The notes beneath the pieces are model-generated. The model was given only the letters and a program-made list of their open reading frames with translations, did not search any database and was not told where the DNA came from. From the NCBI GenBank assembly GCA_029204045.2, contig CM055080.1:10480838-10544837 (forward strand): a DNA stretch of 64,000 nucleotides, written 5' to 3'. Of the stretch, positions 36,825 through 47,297 are shown one piece after another. Position 1 is the stretch's first letter. The number at the start of each line of letters is the position of its first letter. Origin of the DNA: Tillandsia leiboldiana. Its lineage: Eukaryota > Streptophyta > Magnoliopsida > Poales > Bromeliaceae. The translations under genes were made by a program, and so were the position numbers.

Positions 36825-38215
36825 CTAGGCTACTATGCTATCGTTAGCACAAAGTCATTGGTGCTATTAGAGGTTTTTAGCCGTTGGATTAAGGAATGTG
36901 CGGTTAGGATGATATTGATCTACTAGGGTTTAGTGGGTGATTGGTGGAATAGTATGATCTAAGGGATGGAAATGGTTAATAGGGTAGATCTAACGGCGAA
37001 AAACTTAGTAGCACCAATGGCTTGGTGCTATCGATAGTATAGTATATTGTTAAAGAAAGCCTCATCTTCTAAACGATAATACCAATAATCTTGATTTATT
37101 TTGCTCTACAGATCTATGCAGTTGGTTCTGCTGGCAGAAACGAAGTAAATTTCCTGGATTTCAGCCCTAATAAAAGTTCAGCATGTCATATAGACTTTGA
37201 GTAAGTTCTACGTGAAGCTCTTTCTTAGCTCCATGAATGCAACACAGAAATTTCGAGTAATGGGGGGGGTGTGTGTGTGTGTGTCATACACTGGGTGTGC
37301 ACTCCTTCCCTCCATCCTGTATGCGCATGTGTCATATTCCAATCTGTGTTTGTGAAGCATGTGCCTGGTATGTGTGCGTGTGCACATCATATTCTTCTCT
37401 CAGTGTGTGCGCCTATGTCGTATTCCCGTCTGTGTGTGCTAATGTGATCTTTCTATGTTTCTGCTATCTTCTTGTGCGTGTATGTGAGTGCATGACACTC
37501 CAGTGTGTGTGTGCACGCGAGTGCGTTTGTCACATTTCTGCCTATGTGTGTGAGCAATCTCTCTCATTGTGTGCCATATTCCTAATTTAGTTTTTACGTT
37601 CTTCTACCTTCATTATAGGGAGGAACAAAATAGACCGACTGTCGGGAACAAAACTGTCAGCATATCTGCACCGGCTATAGCTTGTTTAGCTCATCCCCAT
37701 ACAACGACCTTGATTGCTGGAACTACGGTAACCTCATGCCGCAATAGCCCTTTACTTGATCAAAGCATTTACTAAGGCCACATTTGTTATCGAATTTGTT
37801 TATTATTTATTTAAATAGAATTTACGCACACACAAAAAAGGTGTAGGATGGATAGTAAATGCTTGCAATCCTTTCATCCAAGGAAAAACATTTGGCAACA
37901 AAAGGACAAAAAATTAGAAATAAAGTTAAAATATCAAATTTAAAGAATACTATACCAAATGAGGCCTAAATATATCTTCTACTCATAAAAATAATGGTTC
38001 ATTCCAGCGATCATCTCTACATGTAATATCTCAAGAAGCACATGCAATGTGATAGTGGTTGAAGAATTGGTACCGGTAGCCGGCAGGCAATATCAAGACA
38101 TGGGTGGCTCATTTTATAGAATGCTTTTAAACATGATCGACTCTATCATTAGTTCACATTGACTACTCTGCTGCAGAAACTTCTACTTTCAAGTGTCTTG
38201 ATCAACAAATATTAA
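15418..38215 (+). CDS. WD40-repeat-type protein, 16 exons, 423 residues (family not identified)
   Basis: Exons read by eye: 15418-15488, 15533-15635, 17088-17149, 17593-17629, 17715-17805, 18366-18451, 19050-19124, 21634-21713, 23143-23272, 28747-28830, 30983-31077, 31790-31855, 31956-32010, 37112-37200, 37619-37727, 38177-38215. They keep phase throughout and sum to 1,272 nt including the stop. WD-like blades are visible: WKGISALDFDSTGSNIVTV, CLSVYDFNTLYC, VRWSPLNPYE, FAASPDGSVFIWDMR, FAGNKWGRIFAWDLR, IYAVGSAGRNEVNFLDFSP. A beta-propeller scaffold for protein binding is therefore likely, with no enzymatic motif. The intron after 17,805 starts GC (GCAAGT), all others GT. Exons 3, 12, 13 and the tiny exon 16 are least certain. 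The partial inverted copy (59,098-60,201) supports exons 14-16 by conserving length and splice sites. Introns 9 (5.5 kb) and 13 (5.1 kb) hold transposons. Confidence 0.8.
16010..16220 (+). mobile_element. TRIM-like fragment in intron 2
   Basis: TTGGTATCAGAGCAG at about 16,015 is a retroelement primer-binding site. It is followed by an LTR-like stretch (TGTGACACTCTAATAGTCCC...TTAGTAATAATAACTGAACT) resembling the LTRs of the TRIMs at 34,859 and 43,003. No second LTR is clear, so it is a remnant. Confidence 0.55.
19654..19879. mobile_element. Micron-like MITE in intron 7
   Basis: About 225 bp. Inverted ends CTACTATACTAT...AGCACCAAG / CTTGGTGCTATCGATAGTAT, preceded by a short (TA)n. It carries the family-internal phrases GGATGAAG.GATGTG and GATAGATCTAACGG shared with the copies at 36,821, 41,002 and 42,510. 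Confidence 0.7.
20538..21063. repeat. direct duplication inside intron 7, offset 282 bp
   Basis: 20,538-20,780 and 20,820-21,063 share long blocks (AGAATTTTTAGAAAAGTT, TCTTAACAGTGGAAAATTAA, CAGTTTGTAGGGAAAATTTT) with scattered substitutions. Origin unknown. Confidence 0.75.
21209..21513. mobile_element. MITE with GGGCCATTTGGTTCAAG ends
   Basis: 305 bp, ends GGGCCATTTGGTTCAAG and CTTGAGCCAAACGGCCC in inverted orientation. Such GGGCC...TTTGGTT ends are common among plant hAT or PIF/Harbinger MITEs. The target duplication is too short to assign safely. Confidence 0.65.
22530..22930 (+). pseudogene. Ty1/copia gag (UBN2-type) remnant in intron 8
   Basis: Translated pieces resemble copia Gag. A MSWINATISLSI segment comes first, then, after frame changes, KGTISMFEYMQNVKSIDDAL and LGLPDEY followed by a stop. 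This pattern (kkgd.s..eY.q..k...d.L...g) is typical of the UBN2/gag-polypeptide family. Stops and shifts make it non-functional. Confidence 0.65.
24171..24282. repeat. three tandem units of about 37 bp
   Basis: Unit core TTTCGAACGTGACTCGG then CCAAC.TGACCTCCCG, three times with few changes, inside intron 9. GC-richer than its surroundings, possibly part of a degraded retroelement LTR. Confidence 0.75.
24735..25350. mobile_element. probable copia-type solo LTR or LTR fragment in intron 9
   Basis: Contains TTTTTACGTGGTTCAGCAAT then TGCCTACGTCC, a phrase found in many plant copia LTRs, followed by a GC-richer stretch. Edges are not resolved and no target duplication was found. Confidence 0.4.
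26390..28110. other. unidentified, moderately GC-rich intronic sequence, possibly old retroelement
   Basis: Two similar blocks (TTCGAACTGCAT.AGTTCACTTC at about 26,430 and 26,530) and a GC-richer part at 27,000-27,500 resemble LTR or internal sequence. There is no open frame longer than background and no recognised domain. Confidence 0.25.
29850..30600. other. AT-rich low-complexity intron 10 sequence
   Basis: Repeated AAATTTAAATT and TTGAATTC-like words, no frame and no structure beyond composition. Confidence 0.5.
31197..31751. mobile_element. non-autonomous MULE (Mutator-like MITE) in intron 11
   Basis: 555 bp. Ends GGCTAAATTACAAAAAATCC and, inverted, GACTAAATTACAATAAAAGC. Flanking 9-mers TTGTATCTT (31,188-31,196) and TTGTACCTT (31,752-31,760) match at 8 of 9, the target-site length of Mutator elements. 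The interior holds a (CT)n tract (about 31,300-31,342) and purine/pyrimidine-rich DNA, with no gene. Confidence 0.7.
32223..32789 (-). mobile_element. TRIM retrotransposon, old copy
   Basis: Two terminal repeats (32,223-32,401 and 32,623-32,789) starting TGTGA.GCC and carrying CATCCTA and GGATTAAGA.GTTTAG. The internal part is short and non-coding, with a degenerate minus-strand primer-binding site (ATTGACTCCAATACTAAC on plus). Same family as the copy at 40,235. Its counterpart sits at the equivalent place in the right arm (63,305-63,871). Confidence 0.75.
34859..35389 (+). mobile_element. TRIM retrotransposon, complete, TSD ACCTA
   Basis: 531 bp. Two 152-bp LTRs, 34,859-35,010 and 35,238-35,389, beginning TGTAACACCCC and ending GTCACA. 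Primer-binding site TGGTATCAGAG at 35,013-35,023. Polypurine tract GGGGGGAA just before the second LTR. Target duplication ACCTA at 34,854-34,858 and 35,390-35,394. No coding capacity, so it must borrow reverse transcriptase. It is absent from the right arm at about 61,287. Confidence 0.92.
36739..36820. repeat. (TA)n microsatellite
   Basis: About 80 bp of pure TA directly abutting the MITE at 36,821. Confidence 0.95.
36821..37044. mobile_element. Micron-like MITE next to (TA)n, intron 13
   Basis: About 224 bp with inverted ends CTACTATGCTATCGTTAGCA / TGGTGCTATCGATAGTATAG, one side joined to (TA)n. Known rice Micron elements insert in (TA)n in the same way. Confidence 0.75.
37266..37600. repeat. 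GT-rich minisatellite-like tract in intron 14
   Basis: Imperfect units built from GTGTGTG plus phrases such as TATGTCGTATTCC and TCATATTCC. Mirrored in the right arm at about 59,735-60,055. Confidence 0.75.
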
Positions 38216-39680
38216 CTTCGATTTTTCATTTAGATGGATCCTATGGTATGTTTTAGAAGCTTATTCAATTTTAGACCATTCATTTTTGTCTCTACTCTAT
38301 GCACGGGCAAAACGCGTTGAAAATTTCCGACTTGCTGTTTCCAGTAACTCTAATTATAACGGCATGAATTATCGTTCCAAACTACCTAACATTAATTTTT
38401 GGAAGGAAAGATTTGGGACCAAATCCTTGTGAATGTAACCTAAGCATCAAACAACTCTCCATCATATATGATTTTATTTCGTTATGCCCTCTAGAGATAT
38501 GCTAGGCCTCTCCAAGAAACTATGTATGCTCAATAAACTCTTTTAAGGGCATCAATCCAATTCTATCTCTAGAGTGTAATTGAAATATGTTATGCCCTCT
38601 TTTAAGGGCATCAAACCAATTCTATCTCTACAAATATTAAACTACAATTTAAGCTCCAACTCTTATCTCTAGAGTGTAAAATCTATAACAGGATTCACCA
38701 CCAAGTGGCTTTAGGGTATACCTTAGAACCCTATTCATTTAACCTCCAACACTAAGTTCAATGTCTAGGCAGTTAGTCAACTAACAAAAATGTTATGGAC
38801 TCACTTAAGTCAGCTAAAGCAAAGTCTGATGAAACAAAGGTGCAAAGTCTGATGAAACAAAGGTGCGCGTGGAAAAGGCGTTTAAATCTATTCTCAAACA
38901 GGTGCAACCATACCTCTGGCAAAGAATTGCCGCACCTGCGACCGTAGCGAGTCATTGCCATCGCCGCTATCGTTGTGACATCCTCCTCATACTGCCCCAT
39001 CCCCCGTCCGCGCTCACAACATATAGACACAGGGTAGAACCCCTAGCGCCACCTATAAGAATATTAGAGTAAAAAAAAATGTGGGATGATGCCATTAGTG
39101 ATCGTTCACATTAGCGGCTATTTACTGCTTGAAATTTTCTTTGCCTAACCATTCCATCATTTTTATTTGGTCGAGTTGAATTTATAATCTCTTTTCATGC
39201 ATAGTTTTTCTAGTAATAAGTTTCTAAACACACCACACATTTATAGTCTAACATCATCTTATAATGTAACCAATTTCTACTCAAACTTCCTATAAACAAT
39301 CAAAATATGTACAGTGCCATACCATCCTCTTTTTAGGGAGAAACTAGAGAAAGCAAAAGAAGATAGATAAAAAAGGAGTGAGGAGTAGGGAAAGAGGGAT
39401 AGTTGGGGGTAAAGAGCAGGGTACAAAAGTATCTCTTCCAAATAGAGTTACAGTGGCAACAATTTTTTTCCCAAAAAATAAAAATAATAATTTTACAAAT
39501 AAGAAGAAAAAGAGAGAGACGGACAACAAAGCAGATATACATACAGAGAGAGGATAGAGCTAAATTACCAAAAACCATTCCGATAGTATTCGATCCGGTT
39601 GAACCTGACTAAGCACTTAATAAAGGTTGTTTGGTTCCTTATAATTCAAGCTACAGTATAGGTGCAATCCCATGCAAGTC

Positions 39681-39711
<31 letters not shown>

Positions 39712-40234
39712 GCTCTTTTCACTGTAAATGAAAGCCCAATAAAATCTGCTCTTTATAGCTACAATATAGTTGCAATTCCCCCAATTGCTGCCATTTCAAC
39801 CTACTCCCAAATTGAACGTAGTTTGGAAATGCAGCACTCAGAGAAAATAATTCTGCGTAGGCATGATTTTAACTAGCCACTCGTTATTAAACAAAAAAAG
39901 AGAATTTTCTCTTTCTTTGAGACCGGCAATATCACTATCTCCTACATAAAACAATAAGACCTGCAGAAACAAGGTAACAAGGTCCAAATGAAGGCAATCA
40001 ACCAAAATATTTTGGGTTGCAACACTATTATGTAGCATCAAACGAACTAAATTCAAATTTAACTGCTGCCTATCCAACCACATATTGCATAGTATTTATA
40101 ACTGCATCGAAACAAACAGCTCCCTATAGGAAGGGGTCAAAAAGAGTGTACCCATGCTGTTTGGAGCAAGAATTTAAGTGTCATGGCACCGTATCGTGCC
40201 AAAAATTTGCTGGCACAGTGCGGCACAATATGTG
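38216..40234. other. 3' flank of the WD40 gene, within the inverted arm
   Basis: Contains internal repeats of TTTTAAGGGCATCAA..CAATTCTATCTCTA (38,540-38,700) and a poly-A run at about 39,680-39,709. No second gene is convincing. Short open frames here have no family pattern. Confidence 0.5.
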
Positions 40235-40813
40235 TGTGACACCCCGCCTTCACAAGGGGTCACCCATCCTAGAACTACGCTAGCTCTAACACGCTTAATT
40301 CTCTTAACCCTTTGGGTCTTGCTACCACCCAAAATACTATAGCTGGGTTAAGAGATTTAGTCATATTATATTATTTATATATAGGACTAATACACATTCC
40401 GGAGATGTCACATTCTTCCCCCCTTTAAGCCCTGACGTTCTCGTCAGGCTCAAAAACACTCACAAGCACCAGGCGATGTGAGACTCGTCTCGCTAGGCTT
40501 AGCCGACCTTGTGGGGAGTTACACTCCACCCACAACGGTCATTAGCCGGGGAGCCTTCGCTCTACCTGCTATATAGCCCTGGCTCAGCCAAGACTCAGCT
40601 CACATTTCCGGCTTGTGAATGACTCTGATACCAACTGTGACGCCCCGCCTTCCCAGGGGGTCACCTATCCTAGAACTACTCTAGCTCTAACACGCTTAAT
40701 TTTCTTAACCTTTTGGGTCTCGCTACCACCCAAAATGCTATAGCCGGGTTAAGAGATTTAGTCCTATTATATCATTTATATATAGGACTAATACACATTC
40801 CGGGGGTGTCACA
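40235..40813 (-). mobile_element. TRIM retrotransposon, complete, 178-bp LTRs
   Basis: LTRs 40,235-40,412 and 40,636-40,813, each 178 bp, TGTGAC...GTCACA. The primer-binding site is on the minus strand beside the right LTR (GACTCTGATACCAAC on plus, 40,621-40,635). A purine tract on the minus strand sits beside the left LTR (TTCTTCCCCCCTTT on plus). Flanks ATGTG/GTGTG are an imperfect candidate duplication. Non-coding. Confidence 0.85.
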
Positions 40814-40927
40814 GTGTGCCAGGTCATGCCTATCATAAAAAAAACATGTGTGCCGACACATAATGATATAAAATATTTACTTTTTTTAGCAATAAAATAT
40901 TCTAATTATTTATTATGTACTTTTATT

Positions 40928-41739
<812 letters not shown>

Positions 41740-41741
41740 TA

Positions 41742-41904
41742 ATGCTACATGTACACCCCGAAGGGGTGTACATCATACACCTCCACCATTTTAATGGTGG
41801 CGATATTTTTTACGGGTCACATCAAGTGACCCATCATCACACCCCCACCCTTAGATGGGTGGGGTGTATGATGTACACCCCGAAAAGGGTGTACACATAG
41901 CATT
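41742..41904. mobile_element. MITE with ATGCTA...GTACACCCC ends
   Basis: Inverted ends around TGTACACCCCGAA..GGGTGTACA, inner stems CATACACC...GGTG. Relative of the element at 14,068. Its left side abuts (TA)n. Confidence 0.65.
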
Positions 41905-42509
41905 TTCCTATATATATATATGATTTACTTACTATGTTTTCTACTTAATAGTGTATTAGTAAGACAAACCAAGCAAACAGGCATAAGCAGCAAACAGGCA
42001 TAAGCAAACCATGGTTGTGCGTCTTGGCATAGTGTCGACTGTTAGAAACATATATCATATGATAATTTTTTATTTCTATTTAATAGCCTATTAATTTTAT
42101 ATTAGAGATAATCTTTTTTTTTTATTTTTGAAGTGTAATTATTATCTAAATTATCTTCTATGTGAGTTAATAGAGAAATCCTATAGAAAACTAAACACCG
42201 GAGCAAATACAAAAAGAGATGAAATAAGAAATAACAACACGAATTCAAGCTAAGGTGGAGGAGCGAATGAGCCAAATGGAGAGAGTACCTGAGGTATGAA
42301 TTGCTTAAATGGAAGTACAGATGCGTGCCAAGATGCATTTTCAGATATGTAGAATGATGGAACAGCTTTCACAAACGAGATTGTCTATGTCTATTCAGCC
42401 AACGTCAAAAAGAAATGTAAGTTAATATAATTTCAATTAAAAAGAGTGCAATGAATTTAGATTACATATTTTGGCTTATAGTATATTTAATTTAGTGTGT
42501 GTTAGATGA
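41905..42509. other. AT-rich spacer
   Basis: No gene, element ends or RNA structure recognised. Confidence 0.5.
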
Positions 42510-42736
42510 GTCCGGCTGGAATGCTATCGATAACACCAAGCAATTTGTGCTACCATTTTTTTTTACCGTTAGGTCTATCTTTTTGATCATTTCCACCCAT
42601 TGGATTATACTATTCAATCAACCACCTACTAAATTCTAGAAAATCACTATTATCCTAACCGCACATCCATTAATCCAAGGGCTAAAAATTTGATAGCACC
42701 AATGACTTGGTGCTATCGATAACATAGTAGCCTAGT
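42510..42736. mobile_element. Micron-like MITE
   Basis: Ends GGAATGCTATCGATAACACC and GGTGCTATCGATAACATAG. Interior in reverse orientation relative to the 36,821 copy (AACCGCACATCCATTAATCC). Confidence 0.65.
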
Positions 42737-43198
42737 TCTGTGATAGATATAAATTAGCAATATATTTTACTTTTTTGATAAAATAAATATATAATATGCA
42801 CTATTCTTATCATTATTCTTTTTTATTTTACAGGACTAAAGAGTAGGATCATCTCAAGAACTTCATTTTGCTTTTAGCCTAAAGTTTTGTTATTTTTGTT
42901 CTAAAATGTTATTAATATCATATGTGATTTGGATGAGAATTGAAAACACTTATGTGGTTGAGTACAAATGATATTTGATGTAAATAATAAACTGGCTTAT
43001 TTTGTAATGGCCCGGCCCACTAGTAATAATAACTCGTTGGGCCCAAACCACAGTCCAAAATACTTAAGTCCAGTTATTATTACTAGTGTCCATGTCGGGT
43101 TATTTACAAAAATAACCACACTAACAATCGTAATTACAAAATAGTCTTGTAAAAAAAATAATTGCAAAAATAGGCTTGGGGACGTCAAGGTAACCCAA

Positions 43199-43378
43199 AT
43201 GCGGTGAACCATTTGCCCCTTTCTTGAAAAGCGGTAAATGGTTCACCGCATTCACAAAATTTATCGTAGTTCCGTAAAAACGGTGAACCATTCACCACTT
43301 TTAAAAGCGGTGAACCATTTGCCGCTTTTAAAAGCGGTGAATGGTTCGCCGCTTTTAAAAGCGGTGAATGGTTTTTCA
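43199..43378. repeat. left palindrome array of the defective PMD-MULE
   Basis: Consecutive head-to-tail stems of GCGGTGAA..TTCACCGC and AAAAGCGG..CCGCTTTT, about 20 bp per half unit. Confidence 0.85.
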
Positions 43379-43389
43379 TTAGCAGCTAA

Positions 43390-43570
43390 ACTTTATATAA
43401 AAAGAAACCATTAATACAATTTCCATACATTTCAATTACAACATTTTTCGTACAATTCAATCACAACATTTGATATTCATACAATTCAATCACAACATTT
43501 GACATCCATACAATTCAATCACAATATTTGACATTCATACAATTCAATCACAACATCACAACAAGGAAGG
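43390..43570. repeat. tandem units ATACAATTCAATCACAACAT
   Basis: About five imperfect copies of a 28-33 bp unit just inside the left palindrome array, non-coding. Confidence 0.75.
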
Positions 43571-43774
43571 AATATATCAATCACACAACAACAACAAAAA
43601 TATTAATCACATCAAAACAAAAAAAAAAAAAAATCCATCACAATATCAAATGTTCTGAATGTTCTCAACATCAATTATAAATGTCCGAATTATAAAAAAA
43701 TGAATATAATAATGTAAAAATTATATATGCAACAAATAAAAGAAGTATGAAAATACGAAGATGTCCTAACAAAA

Positions 43775-44756
43775 TCAACTACTCTCCACGCCCTCGCGAC
43801 CATCCACGTTTTCGTCCGCCTCTACCTCCGCGTCCGCGTCCGCGTCGCCCAGTGCTCGAAAAGGCACATCATCATCATCCTCCATCTCAGGCTGTACATG
43901 CTCAATGCGATGTATCTCATCAATATGCTCGATGGAGATGCCCTCGACAAGTACATCCGTCCTCTGCGTGTCAAGCACTGATGACTGCATCCCCTCTTGC
44001 GTCTCAGGTACAGGCTCAGTAGTAATATGATCGTGGCGCCGTCGCCTCCGTCGATATGTAGCACCAACTGGACTCACATCTGATGTGAATGGAACATCCG
44101 ATGGAGGGATCGGCGCAACTAAAGTATCAACCTGATGTACCTCGGATGTAGATGGGACGTCATATGAAGGAAGTGATGCTGACTGGAAATCGAAATGAAG
44201 AACGTCTGATGTCGAGGGAACGTCGAAATGAAGAATCGGAACGGATGCGGATGCAAAATCGTATGCATGCGTGGAGGTGGAGGGAATATCATCCGGAGGC
44301 GGGTCTGGATGTTGTACAGAAGCAGCTAATGTGGGGAGTCTCTCTAAGACATTCTCGATGTCCAACCTTATATATCCTAGAGCGTCCATCAATCCGCCGT
44401 ATAGCCTCCACAGGCTCTGGTATATGCTGAACTAACCCAAACTGGCGGAAAACTCGATCAGGTAGATGTAACTCCACTATGTGGAAGCATATCAAGCAAA
44501 TCCTGGCACGCCATACTGTGGAGTCCTCGAGACAAAAATGTGGAAGACCATGCAAAATCTCCTCAGTATAAGGAGTCCAAGTAACCTGCAAAAATTAATA
44601 AATTTTAATTAATATAAAATTTAAAATTAATCTATATATATGTAACTTAAAAAAGTTTTACGTACTTGAGACTCCCGCTGCCGATCAAGCTCGTCCCGAT
44701 AAAACTCAATATCGGTCGCTCTGACATTCCCGCGAAAACGTAAACTCGTATTCCAT
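43775..44756 (-). pseudogene. PMD (plant mobile domain) gene fragment, internally deleted
   Basis: Exon 44,756-44,666 encodes a segment with DIEFYRDELDRQRESQ, equivalent to exon 4 of the PMD gene at 52,043-54,710. Exon from 44,585 encodes WTPYTEEILHGLPHF, VWRARICLICFHIVELHLPD and RQFGLVQHIP, equivalent to exon 5. At about 44,390 it jumps, out of frame, to a part equivalent to exon 6 (IENVLERLP). The segment corresponding to DEDWIAFHAAHIERW is missing. The 205-codon open frame downstream is Ser/Pro/Asp-rich. The Arg-Gly tail is readable only in another frame. The first three PMD exons are absent. Its host role, if any, is unknown. Confidence 0.8.
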
Positions 44757-45284
44757 CTGCAAAAAGTGACTCACTAAAGTAACTAACTAAAGTGACTCAC
44801 TAATTATATAAAGCATATAATTATACTCCATTTAATTAGCATACTATAACTCACTAATTCTCTAATTAATTAGTGATTTTCTACTTACTAATTTTTTTAA
44901 AATTCCTATTTAATTAATAACTGAGGAATTAAAGAAACAACATATTTAATTATATCATAATTTTTAGGAAAAAATTAACAAATAATAAAGTTAATTAATT
45001 TTCTAAATTCTAAATAAAATAAATTAAACTACGAAAAAGATATGTAGGGAAGAATGTACCTCAAGTAAGAAGTAGAGAGAGAGCTCGAGCTCAAAATGCG
45101 GGAGAGAGACAGAGTGTGCACTGTGCACTGTGCGTGAGAGAGAGAGTGAGAGAGAGAGAGGGTGCGGGGAGAAGAGAGAGAGGGTGCGGGTGCGGGGAGA
45201 AGAAGAAGAAGAGAAGAAGAAGAGAAGAGAAAAGAAAGGGTGTGCGGGTGCGGGTGCGGCGGGGCTAGGTATAAGTGAATGAAA

Positions 45285-45545
45285 GCGATGAACCATTCAC
45301 CGCATTTAAAAGCGGTGAATGATTTACCGCTTAAATGCGGTGAATTGTTTACCGCTTTTAAACGCGGTGAATGGTTCACCGCTTTTAAAAGCGGCAAATG
45401 GTTCACTGCTTTTAAAAGTGGCAAATGATTTACCGCTTTTAAAAGCGGTGAACCATTTACCGCCTTCATAATATTTAAAATTTTCTGGAAGCTTATGAAT
45501 GCGGTGAATGGTTTACCGCATTTAAAAGCGGTAAACCATTCGCCG
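45285..45545. repeat. right palindrome array of the defective PMD-MULE
   Basis: About a dozen GCGGTGAA/TTCACCGC or GCGGCAAATGGTTCACTGC half units joined by AAAAGC...GCTTTT stems. Confidence 0.85.
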
Positions 45546-46059
45546 CTTAAGACTATTTTTGTAAAAAAAAATTTCAGAAGACTATTTTTACGATTATAAA
45601 AATTTTTAAGATTATTTCTAAAAAAAATTCGTCCATGTCTCTTATATACCCAATCACAACTCCAATCCCATCCGATGTGGGATTATTAGGGTGTCACAGA
45701 TTTCATCCGATGTGGAATTATTAGGATATCACAGACTTTTTCCGTTTAGGCCTGACGTTCTCGTCAGCCCAAACACACACACAGCCCAAGATCACCTGAA
45801 CCAAGCGATGTGAGACTTGTCTCGCTAGCCCTGTCATCTAGACCCAGGCTCAGTATAGACTCGTCTCACACTTTCGGCTGGTGGTTGGCTCTGATACCAA
45901 ATGTAATGACCCGACCAACTAGTAATAATAACTCGTTGGGTCCAAACCACAACCCAAAATGCTTAAACCCAGTTATTATTATTGGTGTCCATGTCTCTTA
46001 TATATCTAATCACAACTTCAATTCCATATGATGTGAGATTATTAGGGTGTCACATATTT

Positions 46060-47288
46060 TGATTGTGTCAATTGAACATATAATTGTTTTTTGTATTTTT
46101 TCGAATATATCTTGATTATTGTGATTGATATTATATTTAAATTCGGGCTGAGTAATATTTAATTATTGTGGTGCAGTGATAATCTGTAAAATCTATTTTA
46201 TAGATCTAAAATGTACACTAACAAATAGAACTATAAGTTTTCTATAGCCAAATAATAAATAGCCACAATATATTATATACATATAAAATTTGAAGACTTT
46301 ATAGTGACAGAAATAACATTTGGCTACAAAATATATTAAACTATTTATAACCAAAATAAAATTTCATTACAAAAAATATAATATTATTTATAGTCATACA
46401 TAATTTTATTATAATATGCACAACACTATTTGTGATTGACTACTTAATTTCGTCACTCTATTTATAACGCAATTTGTGGCCAATATTACATTTTGCTATA
46501 AAATGTGTTGCATTATATGACCGCCAAATAAATTTTGTCAGTAATTTCAATACTATTTGTAGCTAATATTAAAAATTATCATAAATATAATGTCATTTGC
46601 GACCAAAAATATTTTTTCTCACAAAAAGTTAAATTTTTTATTATTATTTTAATCAATATTTGTAGTTATATATGGTAAATAATTATGGCAAATGTTAGAG
46701 GTTTAGTGGCGAATTTTATTGTTACAAATTCATGGAACATTTTGTCCCGAATTATTTTTTTTTATCATAGTCCTATTGTGGCAAAGCTGTGGCAAAACTA
46801 TTTTGGCCAGATGTTTTGTAACCAATTTATTTATTTTAAACACACTAAATGATTTTTCGTATGGAAAACTATGATTTATTATATGAGAATTATTTATCGT
46901 GTTCAATGTGGTACTGGCATGACAATATAAGATCAATTTTATAAATATAAATTTTAAAAAATAATTTGTAAAAAGAAATTATTAGAAAGCTAATGGGAAA
47001 CAAAGCTATTTTTAGTTCAATGTTCAGGTGTATGGATTTTCTTTCTTTTTCTTTTTTTTTTATAAAGAAATTATGTTTCGTAATATTATTGAAACAATGC
47101 TACTCATATATTTTATTTAGAATGTATAATATACACTAATTTATTTTAGAATGAAATTCATACTAGTCATATTGAAATAACTAATAAAATTTATTTTATT
47201 TTAAAATAAATAAAATATAAAATATATATTTTATTTGAAATATACAAATACTATTTTTCATATTATTGATAGGTTACGAACTGATGTG
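46060..47288. other. AT-rich spacer with repeated short words
   Basis: Between 46,230 and 46,900 many short words such as ATTTGTGGC and CTATTTATA recur in both directions, as in subterminal regions of some DNA transposons. No ends or frame could be defined. Confidence 0.35.
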
Positions 47289-47297
47289 GTGTAGCTA

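Larger units (their letters stand above)
32093..40917 (+). repeat. left arm of a large inverted duplication
   Basis: Matches 57,079-64,000 in reverse orientation, with substitutions and indels, from 32,093 (paired with the window end) to about 40,917. It includes exons 14-16 of the WD40 gene and its 3' flank. The arm is longer than its partner because of insertions (TRIMs at 34,859 and 40,235) and a stretch missing from the right arm (about 35,930-36,800). Confidence 0.9.
43097..45630 (-). mobile_element. defective PMD-MULE with AAAGCGGTGAA palindrome arrays, TSD GTCCATGTC
   Basis: 2,534 bp inserted in a TRIM LTR. The 9-bp duplication GTCCATGTC is at 43,088-43,096 and 45,631-45,639. Ends GGGTTATTTACAAAAATAAC and, inverted, GAATTTTTTTAGAAATAATC, followed inward by TTTGTAAAAA..TAGTCTT-like sequence on both sides. 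Palindrome arrays lie at 43,199-43,378 and 45,285-45,545. Inside is a minus-strand PMD gene fragment and no transposase, so it would need a helper. Confidence 0.88.
43003..46054 (-). mobile_element. TRIM retrotransposon interrupted by a MULE, TSD TATTT
   Basis: LTR 1 runs 43,003-45,698 but is split by the insertion 43,097-45,630. LTR 2 is 45,902-46,054. Both begin TGTAATG.CCCG and end GTGTCACA. The primer-binding site beside LTR 2 (GGCTCTGATACCAA on plus, 45,887-45,900) gives minus orientation. Target duplication TATTT at 42,998-43,002 and 46,055-46,059 is perfect. Related by LTR sequence to the TRIM at 34,859. Confidence 0.9.

Noticed and set aside
36476..36847. 123-codon open frame ending in alternating Tyr-Ile
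   Set aside because: Created by reading through the (TA)n tract; no start context or family pattern.
43747..44022. Pro/Arg-rich plus-strand frame
   Set aside because: Antisense of the PMD fragment's Arg-Gly tail.
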